Shown here in pieces: positions 16,773-25,438 of a stretch of DNA of 64,000 nt. The notes below the pieces were generated by a model, which saw nothing but the letters and a program-made list of their open reading frames with translations, ran no database searches and was not told the origin of the DNA. The translations under genes were made by a program, and so were the position numbers. Source of the stretch: Streptomyces fodineus. Its GTDB lineage: Bacteria > Actinomycetota > Actinomycetes > Streptomycetales > Streptomycetaceae. The stretch is taken from assembly GCF_001735805.1 (NCBI RefSeq), contig NZ_CP017248.1, positions 8,804,001 through 8,868,000 of the forward strand, written 5' to 3'. Within the stretch, counting starts at the first letter, position 1, and every line of letters starts with the position of its first letter.

Positions 16773-17783
16773 ATGACAGCCCGACCCGATCGTCCCGGTC
16801 TGCCCCAGGCGGTGTGCGTCATGGACCCCGCCATTGCCGATCAGGTGCTCCCCGCGGAGCTGCGTGAACGGCTCGCCGCGCTGGTCCGGCTCGCCCCCGA
16901 CGTGCCGGACGGACGAGCGGGGTTCCCCGCCGCGCTCGCCGAGGCGGAGATCCTGATCAGCGGCTGGGGCTGCCCCCGGCTCACCGCCGACGCCCTGGCC
17001 GGCGCACCCCGCCTGCGCGCGGTCATGCACGCCGCCGGCAGCGTCAAGTCGCTGGTGAGTGACGCGGTGTGGGAACGGGGCATCGTCGTGTCGTCGGCGG
17101 CCGACGCCAACGCGGGTTCCGTCGTCGCCTACACGCTGGCCCTCATCACGCTCGCCGCGCGGCGCACGCTGAGCATGGCGGCCCGCTACGGTGACGGCTG
17201 GCCGGGCTTCGGCAGCCGTTCGGGCGCCGACGGCAGCACGGTGGGCATCGTCGGCGCCTCCCGCATCGGCCGCGGTGTGCTGGCCGGGCTACGGCGGTCC
17301 GGCGCGGGCCACCGGCTGCTGCTGAGCGACCCGTACGTGACGGACGAGGAGGCACGCCGGCTGGGCGCCGAGCGGGTCGAACCGGCCGAGCTGTGCCGCC
17401 GGTCGGCGGTGGTGAGCGTGCACGCGCCCCTGCTGCCGGAGACGACCGGGCTGCTCGACGCCGGCATGCTGAGACTCATCCCGGATGGCGGCGTGCTCAT
17501 CAATACGGCCCGGGGTGCCATCGTCGACACGGAGGCGCTGACCCGGGAGTGCGCGTCCGGCCGGCTGGAGGCGTACCTCGATGTGACGGACCCCGAACCC
17601 CTGCCGTCCGGCCACCCCTTGCTGTCCCTGCCGAACGTGCTGGTCACCCCGCACATCGCCGGCGCACAGGGCAGTGAGGTGCGGCGGCTCGGACAGTACG
17701 CGGTCGCGGAGGTCGAGCGGTGGCTGGCGGGCGAGCCACTGCTCGGCGAGGTCACCCACCAGGCCCTGTCACACCTGGCGTGA
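16773..17783 (+). CDS. D-2-hydroxyacid dehydrogenase (NAD-dependent)
   Basis: 336 aa from ATG 16773 (SD agagga). It has a Rossmann nucleotide-binding segment VGIVGASRIGRGVL (about residues 152-165, Gly-rich loop with Ser-Arg instead of the common Gly), then NTARGAIVD (catalytic Arg), DVTDPEPLP (Glu) and TPHIAGA (His). It therefore keeps the Arg-Glu-His trio of the D-isomer-specific family. Substrate is not readable; many relatives are glyoxylate or hydroxypyruvate reductases. A strong hairpin at 17896-17938 ends the transcript. Confidence 0.88.
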   Translation: MTARPDRPGLPQAVCVMDPAIADQVLPAELRERLAALVRLAPDVPDGRAGFPAALAEAEILISGWGCPRLTADALAGAPRLRAVMHAAGSVKSLVSDAVWERGIVVSSAADANAGSVVAYTLALITLAARRTLSMAARYGDGWPGFGSRSGADGSTVGIVGASRIGRGVLAGLRRSGAGHRLLLSDPYVTDEEARRLGAERVEPAELCRRSAVVSVHAPLLPETTGLLDAGMLRLIPDGGVLINTARGAIVDTEALTRECASGRLEAYLDVTDPEPLPSGHPLLSLPNVLVTPHIAGAQGSEVRRLGQYAVAEVERWLAGEPLLGEVTHQALSHLA

Positions 17784-17895
17784 CGGCCGCCGTAGGTGGC
17801 GTACGTGCTGCGCGGCGTCTCCGGCAACGCGGGTGAGGCCGGCGGGCTCGCCGCGGACGCGCGTCGGGAAGACCGCCGCGCCGGGCAGCGGCGGT

Positions 17896-17938
17896 GCGTG
17901 CGGCGCGTCGCACCTCACGGAGGTGGCGCGCCGCACGC
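17896..17938. terminator. Bidirectional terminator between dehydrogenase and GH18 genes
   Basis: GCGTGCGGCGCG (17896-17907) pairs perfectly with CGCGCCGCACGC (17927-17938). Inside the loop, CACCT and AGGTG form a second stem. There is no U tract, as is usual in actinobacteria. It sits between convergent genes ending at 17783 and 17959, so it can serve both. Confidence 0.75.
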
Positions 17939-17958
17939 CCGGGTGGGGCGGGTGATGC

Positions 17959-19668
17959 CTAGCCGAGGGTGAAGTCGTCGGCGTAGACGTTGCCTTGGCC
18001 GTACCAGCCGTGGACGTAGACGGTGATCGTGCCGCTGCCGCCGGTGGTGAAGTGGACCGTCAGCTGGTTCCAGCTCGTCTCGTTCGACCAGGTGCCGGCG
18101 CCGGCGCCACCGCTGACCCCGATGTAGGCGTAGGGGCCCTGAACCCAGCCCGTGAGCGTGTAGCTGTGGTTGGGGGACAGGGTGACGGTCTGGTCGCACT
18201 CGCCGGTGCCGCTGGAGCTCGGGGTGACCTGGAGGGCGTGGCTGCCGCTGCGGGCCGGACCGGCGACCACCGCGCTGCCGCCCGTGCAGGTCCAGGGGCT
18301 GGGGCTGCCGCTTTCGAAGCCGGCGTTGGTCAGTTGGCCCCCGCCGCCCCCGCCCCCGCCGCCGCTGGATGTGACGGTGAGCGTGTAGGTCGCACTGTGG
18401 CTGCCACTGGCGGCCGTACCGGTGACGGTGATCGGGTAGCTGCCCGCGGCCACGGAAGAGCCGACCGTCGCCGTCAGCGTCGAGGTGCCGCCGGACGTCA
18501 CCGAGGCAGGGCTGAACGAGACGCTGACACCGGAGGGAGCGCCGGAGGCGGAGAGGCTCACGGACTCGGCGCCGCCAAAGGAGACGGCCGTGGAGACGGT
18601 CGCGGTGGCGGAACCGCCCTGGGCGGCCGAAGCGGAGCCCGGCGAGACGGACAGGGAGAAGTCACTGCCGGTGCCTCCGCCCCCGCCCGTGTTGCCCTCG
18701 TACGGCACGAACGCGTCCGTGAACGCGAGGCTGTTCTGGCTGATCTCGCTGCACGTGGGCAGTGAGTTGGCGCTTCCGCTGCACGGCTGGTCCCGGTTGA
18801 CCGACCAGAACGCCAGCCGCCCGACGCCGTTCTGCGCGGCGAAGTTCTCCACCGTCTGGGCGTCCGCGAGCGTGAAGGTGGAACCGTCGTCGTTCTTGCC
18901 GATCATCGGGGTGATCCCGAGGTTGGCATAGGTGTAGCCGGAGTCGACGGACTGCATCTGCGCGAGCGTCGCCCTGGCGGCGGAGACCGCGCCCTGGCCC
19001 ATCTCGGTGCCCGTGCCGGCGTAGTAGTCCATGGCCATGATGTTGACCACGTCGATCTTGATGCCCGCGTTCTTGGCGGCCTTGAGGATGTTGACGCCGT
19101 CGTTGGTCAGGCCGCTCGTCAGCACCGGCAGGGTCATGGAGAACTGCAGCCCGGGATCGGACGCCTTGAGGTCCTTCATCGCCTGCATCTGGCGGGCCGC
19201 TGCCGCCGTGTCCGCCACGGCCGCGCCTTCGACGTCGAAGTCGAGCTGGGTGACGCCGTAGTCGTCGATGATGGCCTGGTAGCCGGCGTCGATGCCGCTC
19301 TGGGTGGAGCAGGTCCAGGCGAGCGGTTCGCCGCTGGCCCCGCCGGAGGAGATGATGACGGACGCGCCCTCGGCCTTCGCCTTGGCGATCTCGGGGTCGG
19401 TGTAGGAGTCGTTGCCGATGGGGAGGGTGTCGCCCCAGATCTGGTTGCAGCCTTCGCCGAGCACGAACGCCGCGGTGTAGGCCTTGAGATGGTGTCCGGT
19501 GATCGCGGTGTCGAGCAGTCCTTCCTGGCTGTTCGACATGTCGGCATAGGGAGCCACGGAGTAGACGCTGCCCGCCGCCGCGCCGCTGGTCGGTGCCAGA
19601 GCGACGACGGCGCCGGTGGCGGCGAGCGCGAGCGAGCATGCGGAAGCCGCGAATCTTGCCAGGTGCAT
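17959..19668 (-). CDS. Secreted GH18 chitinase-like enzyme with Ig-like and carbohydrate-binding modules
   Basis: A 569-aa secreted protein. Residues 1 to about 32 form a signal peptide ending AAA. The GH18 barrel runs about 35-315, with QLDFDVEG, the DxDxE catalytic core (Glu is the acid/base), and MAMDYYAGTG. The first Asp of the longer DxxDxDxE motif is replaced by Thr. A GGGGG linker leads to an Ig-like domain (about 340-425, FSLSVSPGSAS), then a nine-Gly linker and a C-terminal beta-sandwich carbohydrate-binding module (about 437-569, NAGFESGSPSPW). It likely hydrolyses chitin or a related N-acetylglucosamine polymer outside the cell. Two DasR-like boxes lie upstream at 19736-19747 and 19774-19785. 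Confidence 0.88.
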   Translation of the reverse strand: MHLARFAASACSLALAATGAVVALAPTSGAAAGSVYSVAPYADMSNSQEGLLDTAITGHHLKAYTAAFVLGEGCNQIWGDTLPIGNDSYTDPEIAKAKAEGASVIISSGGASGEPLAWTCSTQSGIDAGYQAIIDDYGVTQLDFDVEGAAVADTAAAARQMQAMKDLKASDPGLQFSMTLPVLTSGLTNDGVNILKAAKNAGIKIDVVNIMAMDYYAGTGTEMGQGAVSAARATLAQMQSVDSGYTYANLGITPMIGKNDDGSTFTLADAQTVENFAAQNGVGRLAFWSVNRDQPCSGSANSLPTCSEISQNSLAFTDAFVPYEGNTGGGGGTGSDFSLSVSPGSASAAQGGSATATVSTAVSFGGAESVSLSASGAPSGVSVSFSPASVTSGGTSTLTATVGSSVAAGSYPITVTGTAASGSHSATYTLTVTSSGGGGGGGGGQLTNAGFESGSPSPWTCTGGSAVVAGPARSGSHALQVTPSSSGTGECDQTVTLSPNHSYTLTGWVQGPYAYIGVSGGAGAGTWSNETSWNQLTVHFTTGGSGTITVYVHGWYGQGNVYADDFTLG

Positions 19669-19735
19669 GACAGTGCCCCTTTCGGGGATGCCCTAGGGCG
19701 GGGAGGGGGTGGGGTGTGCCGTGTGGGGCCGACGT

Positions 19736-19785
19736 TGGTACATACCAAACCGCCCGCGAGTCGCCCCGTCAAGAGGACTAGACCA
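19736..19785 (-). promoter_or_regulatory. Two DasR-like (dre) boxes upstream of the GH18 gene
   Basis: TGGTACATACCA at 19736-19747 is part of a perfect 6-2-6 palindrome (19735-19748) and matches the dre core TGGT-N4-ACCA, 9 of 12 to TGGTCTAGACCA. AGGACTAGACCA at 19774-19785 matches 10 of 12. They lie 68 and 106 bases upstream of the GH18 start. DasR is the GlcNAc-responsive GntR repressor of chitinases in Streptomyces, so the placement makes sense. The region 19669-20060 holds no other feature I can support. Confidence 0.6.
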
Positions 19786-20060
19786 ACTGGATCCATCCGG
19801 ATGTCCGTGCCTGCGGCCGCGTACGCCTCGCGGCGAACTCGGCCCAGGCGTGCGCGAGTTGGCGGAGGACGCTTCCGTCCCGGATGTCAGGCGGCAGGGC
19901 GAACGGCCCATGGGCGCTGCTGACCGGCGGCTGCCGCGGGGGCACGGCGTCCCACACGGCGACCGTTCGTTGGTTGCTCGCGGGCGGTATTAGGCTGGGT
20001 GACCGTCCAACCGGCACGTCGACGACAACCGCGCCGGGCTGAACCGTCAGGGAGTGACCG

Positions 20061-20582
20061 ATGACCGTGGGAACCGAGCGGGCCGTCCTGGCAGGCGGTT
20101 GTTTCTGGGGCATGCAGGATCTGGTCCGCAAGCAGCCGGGCGTGGTGGCCACGCGTGTCGGCTACAGCGGCGGCGACACGCCGAACGCCACGTACCGCAA
20201 TCACGGCGACCACGCCGAGGCCATCGAGATCCTCTTCGACCCCACGGTGACGAGCTACCGCGACATCCTGGAGTTCTTCTTCCAGATCCACGACCCGACC
20301 ACCAGGGACCGCCAGGGCAACGACATCGGGCGCAGCTACCGGTCCGCCATCTTCTACGGCGACGAGGAGCAGCACCGGGTCGCGGTGGACACGATCGCGG
20401 ACGTCGAGGCGAGCGGGCTGTGGCCGGGGAAGGTGGTCACGGAGGTGGAGCCCGTCGGCGACTTCTGGGAGGCGGAGCCCGAGCACCAGGACTACTTGGA
20501 GCGCTATCCCAACGGCTACACATGCCACTTCCCGCGACCCAACTGGAAGCTGCCGCGACGCGGCCCGGCCACGGCGAACTGA
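20061..20582 (+). CDS. msrA: Peptide methionine sulfoxide reductase MsrA
   Basis: 173 aa, the normal length of a short MsrA. GCFWG at residues 13-17 holds the catalytic Cys14; VGYSGGDTPNATY, HAEAIEI and FFFQIHDPT follow as in the family. It reduces S-methionine sulfoxide in proteins using thioredoxin. ATG 20061 has SD ggga upstream. It stands alone between divergent and unrelated neighbours. Confidence 0.96.
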   Translation: MTVGTERAVLAGGCFWGMQDLVRKQPGVVATRVGYSGGDTPNATYRNHGDHAEAIEILFDPTVTSYRDILEFFFQIHDPTTRDRQGNDIGRSYRSAIFYGDEEQHRVAVDTIADVEASGLWPGKVVTEVEPVGDFWEAEPEHQDYLERYPNGYTCHFPRPNWKLPRRGPATAN

Positions 20583-20813
20583 GCCCTGCGGTCAGGCCGG
20601 GGACACCGCCGGCAGGTTGCCCTTCAGGTCATGGACGAACGCCTGCTGTTGCTGAAGTCGCGGTAGCCGGTGGGCGGTCGGAGCCGTCTCCGCCGGACGG
20701 GGGAGACCGATCCGACCTGCGCGTGATGCGACCGGGCCGGGTGGCGACGAGGGTGGATCTTGCGGAGGCGGCGGGACGAGGGCACGGCTTCCGCGGGACG
20801 TAGGGGGCACTCG

Positions 20814-21824
20814 GTGGACCGGCTGGGTTCGTGGGACCGCTTCGACCGGCTGGGGCGGTCGGCGGGGTACGGGGCGGCGGCGGTGATGGCGCCGTACGCG
20901 TTGATCAAGATCTCGTGGGTGGCCGGCGCGCTCGCGGGCGTGCTTCCGATCGGCGACGGCTTCGGCCTGGCCGGATGGGTCGCGCTCAACACCGCGACCG
21001 TCGGCATGGCGGGCCTCGGCATCGCCATGGCCCTCGCCCTGGTCCGCCCCTGGGGCATGCGGCTGCCGGTGCGGTGGGTCGCGGGTGTCGCCTGGGTGGG
21101 TACCGGCTTCCTCGTCCCGCTGCTGCCGTACGCCGTACTGGACTCGCTGCTGGGCCCGTCGGGCGGTACGCCACGGCACCATGACGGCGGCGGCCAGGCC
21201 ATGCCCGGCTGGGAGGCCGCGCTGATCCAGACCGGCTTCGTGGGCATGGGACTCGGCCTGGCGATCGCCCTGCCCGCCCACCTCCGGCGACGCCGGCCGG
21301 AGGTGTTCGCGGGCCGGATCGGCGACACGGCCGACGGCACCACAGGCCGGGTGCGGTGGGCGATGGGCGCCAGGGTGGTGATCGGGGCGGTATGGATCTA
21401 CTGGGCGCTCGGTGGTACGGCCGGTGTCGCGCATCCCGCGGACCGCTCCGCCGACGGGCGGCTGCTGACCGGTGTGTGGGGCCTGTGGGCGCTCATCGCC
21501 TCGGCGGCCACCTGGACCGTCGCCCACGGCCACCCCGCCCGGCTGCCCCGCTGGATCCCCTTGACCCTCGGCTGGCTGGGGACGGGGTCACTGTGCACGT
21601 GGAGCGGCTGGAAGCTCCCGTTGGTCCTATACGTGGCGCCGGCCCACCCCGCCGGTACGTCCCTGCCGGAGAACCTCGCCGTCGCCGCCGCGCTGCACAC
21701 GGCCGCCGTGGCGGCGGGCGCGCTGATGCTGCCGGCACTCGTGCGCACCCGCGGACCTGTCCCCGCCCCTGAGGCCGTCGATGTCACGCGGACTGGGCGC
21801 CCGCAGGACGGGCCTGCGGGTTGA
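20814..21824 (+). CDS. Polytopic membrane protein of unknown function
   Basis: 336 aa from GTG 20814 with an upstream taggggg SD; the longer frame from 20760 has a basic tail without an SD. Hydrophobic segments suggest roughly eight to nine membrane spans (for example around residues 25-45, 60-85, 95-115, 150-170, 200-220, 235-255 and 290-310). I recognise no enzymatic motif. Its last 25 codons (VRTRGPVPAPEAVDVTRTG) are repeated twice in decayed form just downstream (21885-22035). The interval 20583-20813 shows no gene that I can support. Confidence 0.7.
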   Translation: MDRLGSWDRFDRLGRSAGYGAAAVMAPYALIKISWVAGALAGVLPIGDGFGLAGWVALNTATVGMAGLGIAMALALVRPWGMRLPVRWVAGVAWVGTGFLVPLLPYAVLDSLLGPSGGTPRHHDGGGQAMPGWEAALIQTGFVGMGLGLAIALPAHLRRRRPEVFAGRIGDTADGTTGRVRWAMGARVVIGAVWIYWALGGTAGVAHPADRSADGRLLTGVWGLWALIASAATWTVAHGHPARLPRWIPLTLGWLGTGSLCTWSGWKLPLVLYVAPAHPAGTSLPENLAVAAALHTAAVAAGALMLPALVRTRGPVPAPEAVDVTRTGRPQDGPAG

Positions 21825-22035
21825 CCGGCGTCGTCGGCGGCTTCAGGGCGGCCGGTGCCGGTCCGCGGAACTGTCGGCCATGGTGCCGGTGCGCGTGCGC
21901 ATCCGCGGATCTGTGCCTGTCCGCGGACCGTCGGTCATGCCGCCGGTGCGCGTGCGCATCCGGGGGTCTGTGACCGTCTCCGGGGCCGTCGATGTCACGC
22001 GGACTGGGTGCCCGCACGGTGGATCCGCCGGTTGG
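21738..22035. repeat. Degenerate repeats of the 3' end of the membrane-protein gene
   Basis: The gene's 3' end from 21738 is echoed by a partial copy from about 21885 and a near-full copy from about 21945. In both main copies, gccgtcgatgtcacgcggac is identical (starting at 21776 and 21988), followed by tggg and gcccgca with one change. In the copies the frame reads VRIRGS and AVDVTRTG, like the gene's own VRTRGP and AVDVTRTG. The copies lie between the stop at 21824 and the NAD kinase stop at 22040. Confidence 0.7.
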
Positions 22036-22039
22036 ACCC

Positions 22040-23113
22040 TCAGGACAGCCGATGCCCGTCGTCGGGAGCCGTCGGCAGCGCGAGGTGGGCCAGGTCGTCG
22101 GGCGGGGGCGTGGTCACCGGCCAAAGGGGAGCGGCCTGCCCGTCGGCGAGTGCGGCCGGTGCGTCGGTGAGGTTCATGCGCTCGCGCAGCCGGCCGTAGA
22201 AGTCCGTCGGGCCCAGCCGTACGGCCTTGAGCCGGCGTGGTGCGGCGTACACGCCGATCCAGTCCCCGGGGCTCAGCACTCCGCGCAGCTGGCCGTCGAT
22301 GCTGACGGCGGCCTGGCCCGAGCGTTCGAGGATCCGTAGCGCGATGGGTTCGTCGGGGGCGGCGACCACCGAGCGGTTGAACACCATGTGCGGGGCGACG
22401 GGGGTGAACACCAGGCCCTCCGTGCGCGGCGAGACCACCGGACCGCCGGCGGCGAAGCTGTAGGCGGTGGAGCCCGTGGGCGTGGCCACCAGCAGGGCGT
22501 CGGCGGAGTAGGAGGCCAGCAGCCGGCCGGCCAGATAGACGCCCACCGACACCTGACGGTCCCTGGCGAGCTTCTCCACGACGATGTCGTTCAGAGCGGT
22601 GACGTTCAGCGCGACGCCCCACTCGTCACCCATCTCGCACTCGGCACGGACCCGGGGCGGCGGCAGCATCGGGCCGCGGCCGTACCGCAGCAACGCCTCC
22701 ATCTGCGCGGGAACTTCCAGCCGGCATGACGCCCGCATCGTCAGGAGCATCCGGCTCTCCACGGTGATCCGCTCCGCGCGGACCGCGTCCAGCGCCGCGC
22801 GCACCGCCGAGGCGGGGACCTCGGTGAGGAAGCCGACCCGGCCGAGGTCGACACCGAGGACCAGGGCGTCGTTCTCGGCCGCCAGCCGGGCGCCGCGCAG
22901 GAAGGTGCCGTCGCCGCCGAGGGTCACGATGAGGTCGGGGTCGCCCGCCGAGTCGACCTCCTCCCGGGCGCTGTGCCGCGCGCCCTCCTGCCACACGTCG
23001 ATGTCGGCGCACCCCACGGCGTGCTCCGCGCACCACGCGCGTACCTCATGGGCGGCCGCCAGGGCCTCGGGGCGTCCGCCGTGCACCACCAGGCCGACAC
23101 GGTTGACCGTCAT
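22040..23113 (-). CDS. nadK: NAD kinase paralogue
   Basis: 357 aa from ATG 23111-23113 with SD gggaggcgg. It phosphorylates NAD to NADP. Diagnostic motifs are the GGDGTFLR loop (about residue 68), LGRVGFLTEV, NDIVVEKLARD and the conserved ATPTGSTAYSFAAGGPVV segment. A C-terminal extension of about 40 residues after FYGRLRERMN is longer than in most NAD kinases. Streptomyces carry two or more NAD kinases, so this is probably an accessory copy. It is transcribed away from the PSQAEGE gene. Confidence 0.92.
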   Translation of the reverse strand: MTVNRVGLVVHGGRPEALAAAHEVRAWCAEHAVGCADIDVWQEGARHSAREEVDSAGDPDLIVTLGGDGTFLRGARLAAENDALVLGVDLGRVGFLTEVPASAVRAALDAVRAERITVESRMLLTMRASCRLEVPAQMEALLRYGRGPMLPPPRVRAECEMGDEWGVALNVTALNDIVVEKLARDRQVSVGVYLAGRLLASYSADALLVATPTGSTAYSFAAGGPVVSPRTEGLVFTPVAPHMVFNRSVVAAPDEPIALRILERSGQAAVSIDGQLRGVLSPGDWIGVYAAPRRLKAVRLGPTDFYGRLRERMNLTDAPAALADGQAAPLWPVTTPPPDDLAHLALPTAPDDGHRLS

Positions 23114-23343
23114 CTCCGCCTCCCAGCAGGCTGTTCCCGTTGGCCATACTCGCCGCGGACCGCTCCGGCACGGCACACGCCACGCCGCCGGGGCCCGGGG
23201 AGGCGGTCACGGGGAGGTGAGTACGGCTGACCCAGGCCGTCGGAGCCGTACCGCAGGAACATGGACTGCGCAGCCGGTCCGCTCCCGTGGGCCGGTCTCG
23301 CGGTCGGTCAGGTACCCATCCCGTGGCCACGGATTCACACATT

Positions 23344-23367
23344 GCCGCGGGTCATGGGACCCGCGGC
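23344..23367. repeat. Perfect 10-bp inverted repeat between nadK and the PSQAEGE gene
   Basis: GCCGCGGGTC-atgg-GACCCGCGGC. It lies in the 307-base divergent gap 23114-23420, 54 bases before ATG 23421. It could be an operator or a small hairpin in the leader of the downstream gene. I see nothing else in this gap. Confidence 0.5.
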
Positions 23368-23420
23368 GGACGGGTACTCGGGTGCTTCGGAACGGACGGG
23401 ACACGTGCGGGAGGCCCCTG

Positions 23421-23786
23421 ATGAGCGAGTACATGGCCACCCCTTCCCAGGCCGAGGGCGAGCGGGAGCCGGACGAGGCGGGGGCGGATATGCCACCGCG
23501 CACCATCCCGTCCCAGGCGGAGGGTGAGAACACCTCCGAACAACAGGACGTCGGCGAAGGCGACGACTGCGGGAGGCGGCATGAGCACGGCACACACCGG
23601 CGTCCTGGAGGTGCCGGCCGCGCTGAAGGACGCGTCGTACCCGGCCGACAAGGCGACCCGGACTCCGACCTCGACCGCACCGCGGCACAGCGCGCGGAAC
23701 GGGCACGCGAGGGAGGCAGGCCCGGCCTCTCCCAGCACCTGAGGGAGGAGCCGAGGACACCGATCCAGGAGGAGTTCGGCCGCTGA
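23421..23786 (+). CDS. Small hydrophilic protein with PSQAEGE repeats
   Basis: A 121-aa frame from ATG 23421 (SD gggaggc). The N-terminal part has two copies of PSQAEGE (residues about 7-13 and 30-36) in an acidic, disordered region, a pattern I associate with small uncharacterised Streptomyces proteins. The C-terminal half is charged and low in hydrophobic residues. In another frame, from ATG 23581, MSTAHTGVLEVPAALKDAS and YPADKAT resemble the start of DUF2795 proteins, then lose similarity. The present frame may therefore run through a decayed or frameshifted neighbour. The 3' boundary is uncertain. Confidence 0.5.
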   Translation: MSEYMATPSQAEGEREPDEAGADMPPRTIPSQAEGENTSEQQDVGEGDDCGRRHEHGTHRRPGGAGRAEGRVVPGRQGDPDSDLDRTAAQRAERAREGGRPGLSQHLREEPRTPIQEEFGR

Positions 23787-23853
23787 AACTCCTACGGGGT
23801 ACGGCCGCTGAAATGCGACTGCCCGCCGGGCGGTTCCGGCGTAGCGCCCGTCC

Positions 23854-23882
23854 TTGACGACCTGCTTGCACCGGCCTAGCGT
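23854..23882 (+). promoter_or_regulatory. Sigma-70-like promoter of the NCS1 operon
   Basis: TTGACG (23854-23859), a 17-nt spacer and TAGCGT (23877-23882). Transcription would start near 23889, about 35 nt before the permease ATG. This is one of the clearest promoters in the window. Confidence 0.72.
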
Positions 23883-23890
23883 GAATCAGA

Positions 23891-23904
23891 CACGTCTAGA
23901 CAGG
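23891..23904 (+). promoter_or_regulatory. GntR/HutC-type operator at the NCS1 promoter
   Basis: cacGTCTAGACagg contains the 8-bp palindrome GTCTAGAC (23894-23901), the GT-N-TA-N-AC core of HutC-subfamily GntR regulators. It covers the expected transcription start. The operon's own third gene encodes a HutC-type GntR protein, so feedback control is likely. Confidence 0.62.
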
Positions 23905-23923
23905 TAGGGCAGGTGGCTCGGCC

Positions 23924-25438
23924 ATGGCGCAACCGCGGGACCCCCTCGGACTCACCGACGGCAGATCCTCCGGCCGCCCCATACAGGTGGAGACGCACGG
24001 ACTCGACGTGATCGGGGACGCGGAGCGCAAGGGCACCCCGAGCACGCTGTTCTGGCCCTGGTTCGGGGCGAACGTCTCCGTTCTCGGCCTGAGTTACGGC
24101 GCCTTCGCGTTCGGCTTCGGCATCTCCTTCTGGCAGGCCCTCGCCGCCGGCGTGCTCGGCATCGTCGGCTCGTTCCTGCTGTGCGGTTTCATCGCGGTGG
24201 CCGGAAAGCGCGGCTCGGCGCCCACCATGGTGCTCAGCCGGGCGGCGTACGGAGTGCGCGGCAACCGGCTGCCGTCGGTGATCTCCTGGATGCTCACCGT
24301 CGGCTGGGAGACCGTCCTCACCGCGCTCGCCACGCTGGCCACCGCGACCGTCTTCAGCCGCCTCGGCTGGGGCGGCGGCACCGAGACCAAGGTGGTCGCG
24401 CTCATCGTCGTGGCCGCGCTCACCGTCGTCGGCGGAGTCATGGGCTTCGACCTGATCATGCGGCTGCAGACGGCCATCACCGTGATCACGGGTGTCCTCA
24501 CGATCGTCTACATCGCCCTGGTCGCCGACCACATCCACTGGAGCACCGTCAGTGCCCTCCCGGCCGGTTCCGCGCAGCAGTTCATCGGCGCGCTGGTGTT
24601 CATGATGACGGGCTTCGGCCTCGGCTGGGTCAACGCGGCCGCCGACTACTCCCGCTATCTGCCCCGCGGTTCGTCCGGCCGGGGCGTGATCGGCTGGACC
24701 ACCTTCGGCGCCTCCGTGGCCCCGCTGCTCCTGCTGGTCTTCGGCCTGCTGCTGGCCGGTTCCTCGCCGAAGCTGAGCCAGGCCATCGCGGCCGACCCGA
24801 TCGGCGCGCTCACCACGATCCTGCCCACCTGGTTCCTGGTGCCGTTCGCCGTGGTCGCCGTCCTGGGTCTGGTCGGCGGCGCCGTCCTGGACATCTACTC
24901 CTCGGGCCTGGCCCTGCTCTCCGCCGGCCTGCCGGTGCCCCGCTATCTGGCCGCCCTCCTCGACGGCGTCCTGATGATCACCGGTTCGGTCTACATCGTG
25001 TTCTTCGCGGGCGACTTCCTCGGCCAGTTCATGGGCTTCCTCACCACGCTCGGCGTCCCCATCGCCGCCTGGTGCGGCATCATGCTCGCCGACATCGCCC
25101 TGCGCCGCCGCGACTACGACGACGGCGACCTCTACCGCCCGCACGGCCGCTACGGCGACATCCCCCTGCCGCCCCTGCTCCTCACCCTCGCCGCCACGGC
25201 CGTCGGCTGGGGCCTGGTCACCAACACCGCGGCGAGCTGGCTCACCTGGCAGGGCTACCTCCTCGGTCCGCTGGGCCTCGGCGGCAAGACCGGCGCCTGG
25301 GCCTATGCCAACCTCGGCGTCCTGGTCGCGCTGGCCCTCGCCTTCCTCGGCACCCTGCTGCCGGGCCGGGGCCGGGTGCGTACCCAGGAGGCGCAGGCGC
25401 CGAGCCCGGTGACCGACGAGGGGGTGCTGAACCCATGA
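23924..25438 (+). CDS. NCS1-family nucleobase (cytosine/purine/hydantoin-like) permease
   Basis: A 504-aa polytopic transporter with about 12 membrane spans. The N-terminal part has HGLDVIGDAERKGTPS and FWPWFGANVSVLGLSYGAF, and a middle segment has WVNAAADYSRYLPRGSSG, both typical of cytosine-permease-like NCS1 carriers. It imports a nucleobase or related compound with Na+ or H+. It heads an operon: its stop overlaps the hydrolase start (ATGA at 25435), which in turn overlaps the regulator. The hydrolase partner suggests uptake of an amide-bearing catabolite. The 422-aa frame opposite (23876-25144) is a shadow. Confidence 0.9.
   Translation: MAQPRDPLGLTDGRSSGRPIQVETHGLDVIGDAERKGTPSTLFWPWFGANVSVLGLSYGAFAFGFGISFWQALAAGVLGIVGSFLLCGFIAVAGKRGSAPTMVLSRAAYGVRGNRLPSVISWMLTVGWETVLTALATLATATVFSRLGWGGGTETKVVALIVVAALTVVGGVMGFDLIMRLQTAITVITGVLTIVYIALVADHIHWSTVSALPAGSAQQFIGALVFMMTGFGLGWVNAAADYSRYLPRGSSGRGVIGWTTFGASVAPLLLLVFGLLLAGSSPKLSQAIAADPIGALTTILPTWFLVPFAVVAVLGLVGGAVLDIYSSGLALLSAGLPVPRYLAALLDGVLMITGSVYIVFFAGDFLGQFMGFLTTLGVPIAAWCGIMLADIALRRRDYDDGDLYRPHGRYGDIPLPPLLLTLAATAVGWGLVTNTAASWLTWQGYLLGPLGLGGKTGAWAYANLGVLVALALAFLGTLLPGRGRVRTQEAQAPSPVTDEGVLNP

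Noticed and set aside
20583..20813. Minus-strand tail ending FVHDLKGNLPAVSPA
   Set aside because: Could be a gene end, but the frame has no identifiable domain and runs into the shadow of the membrane protein.
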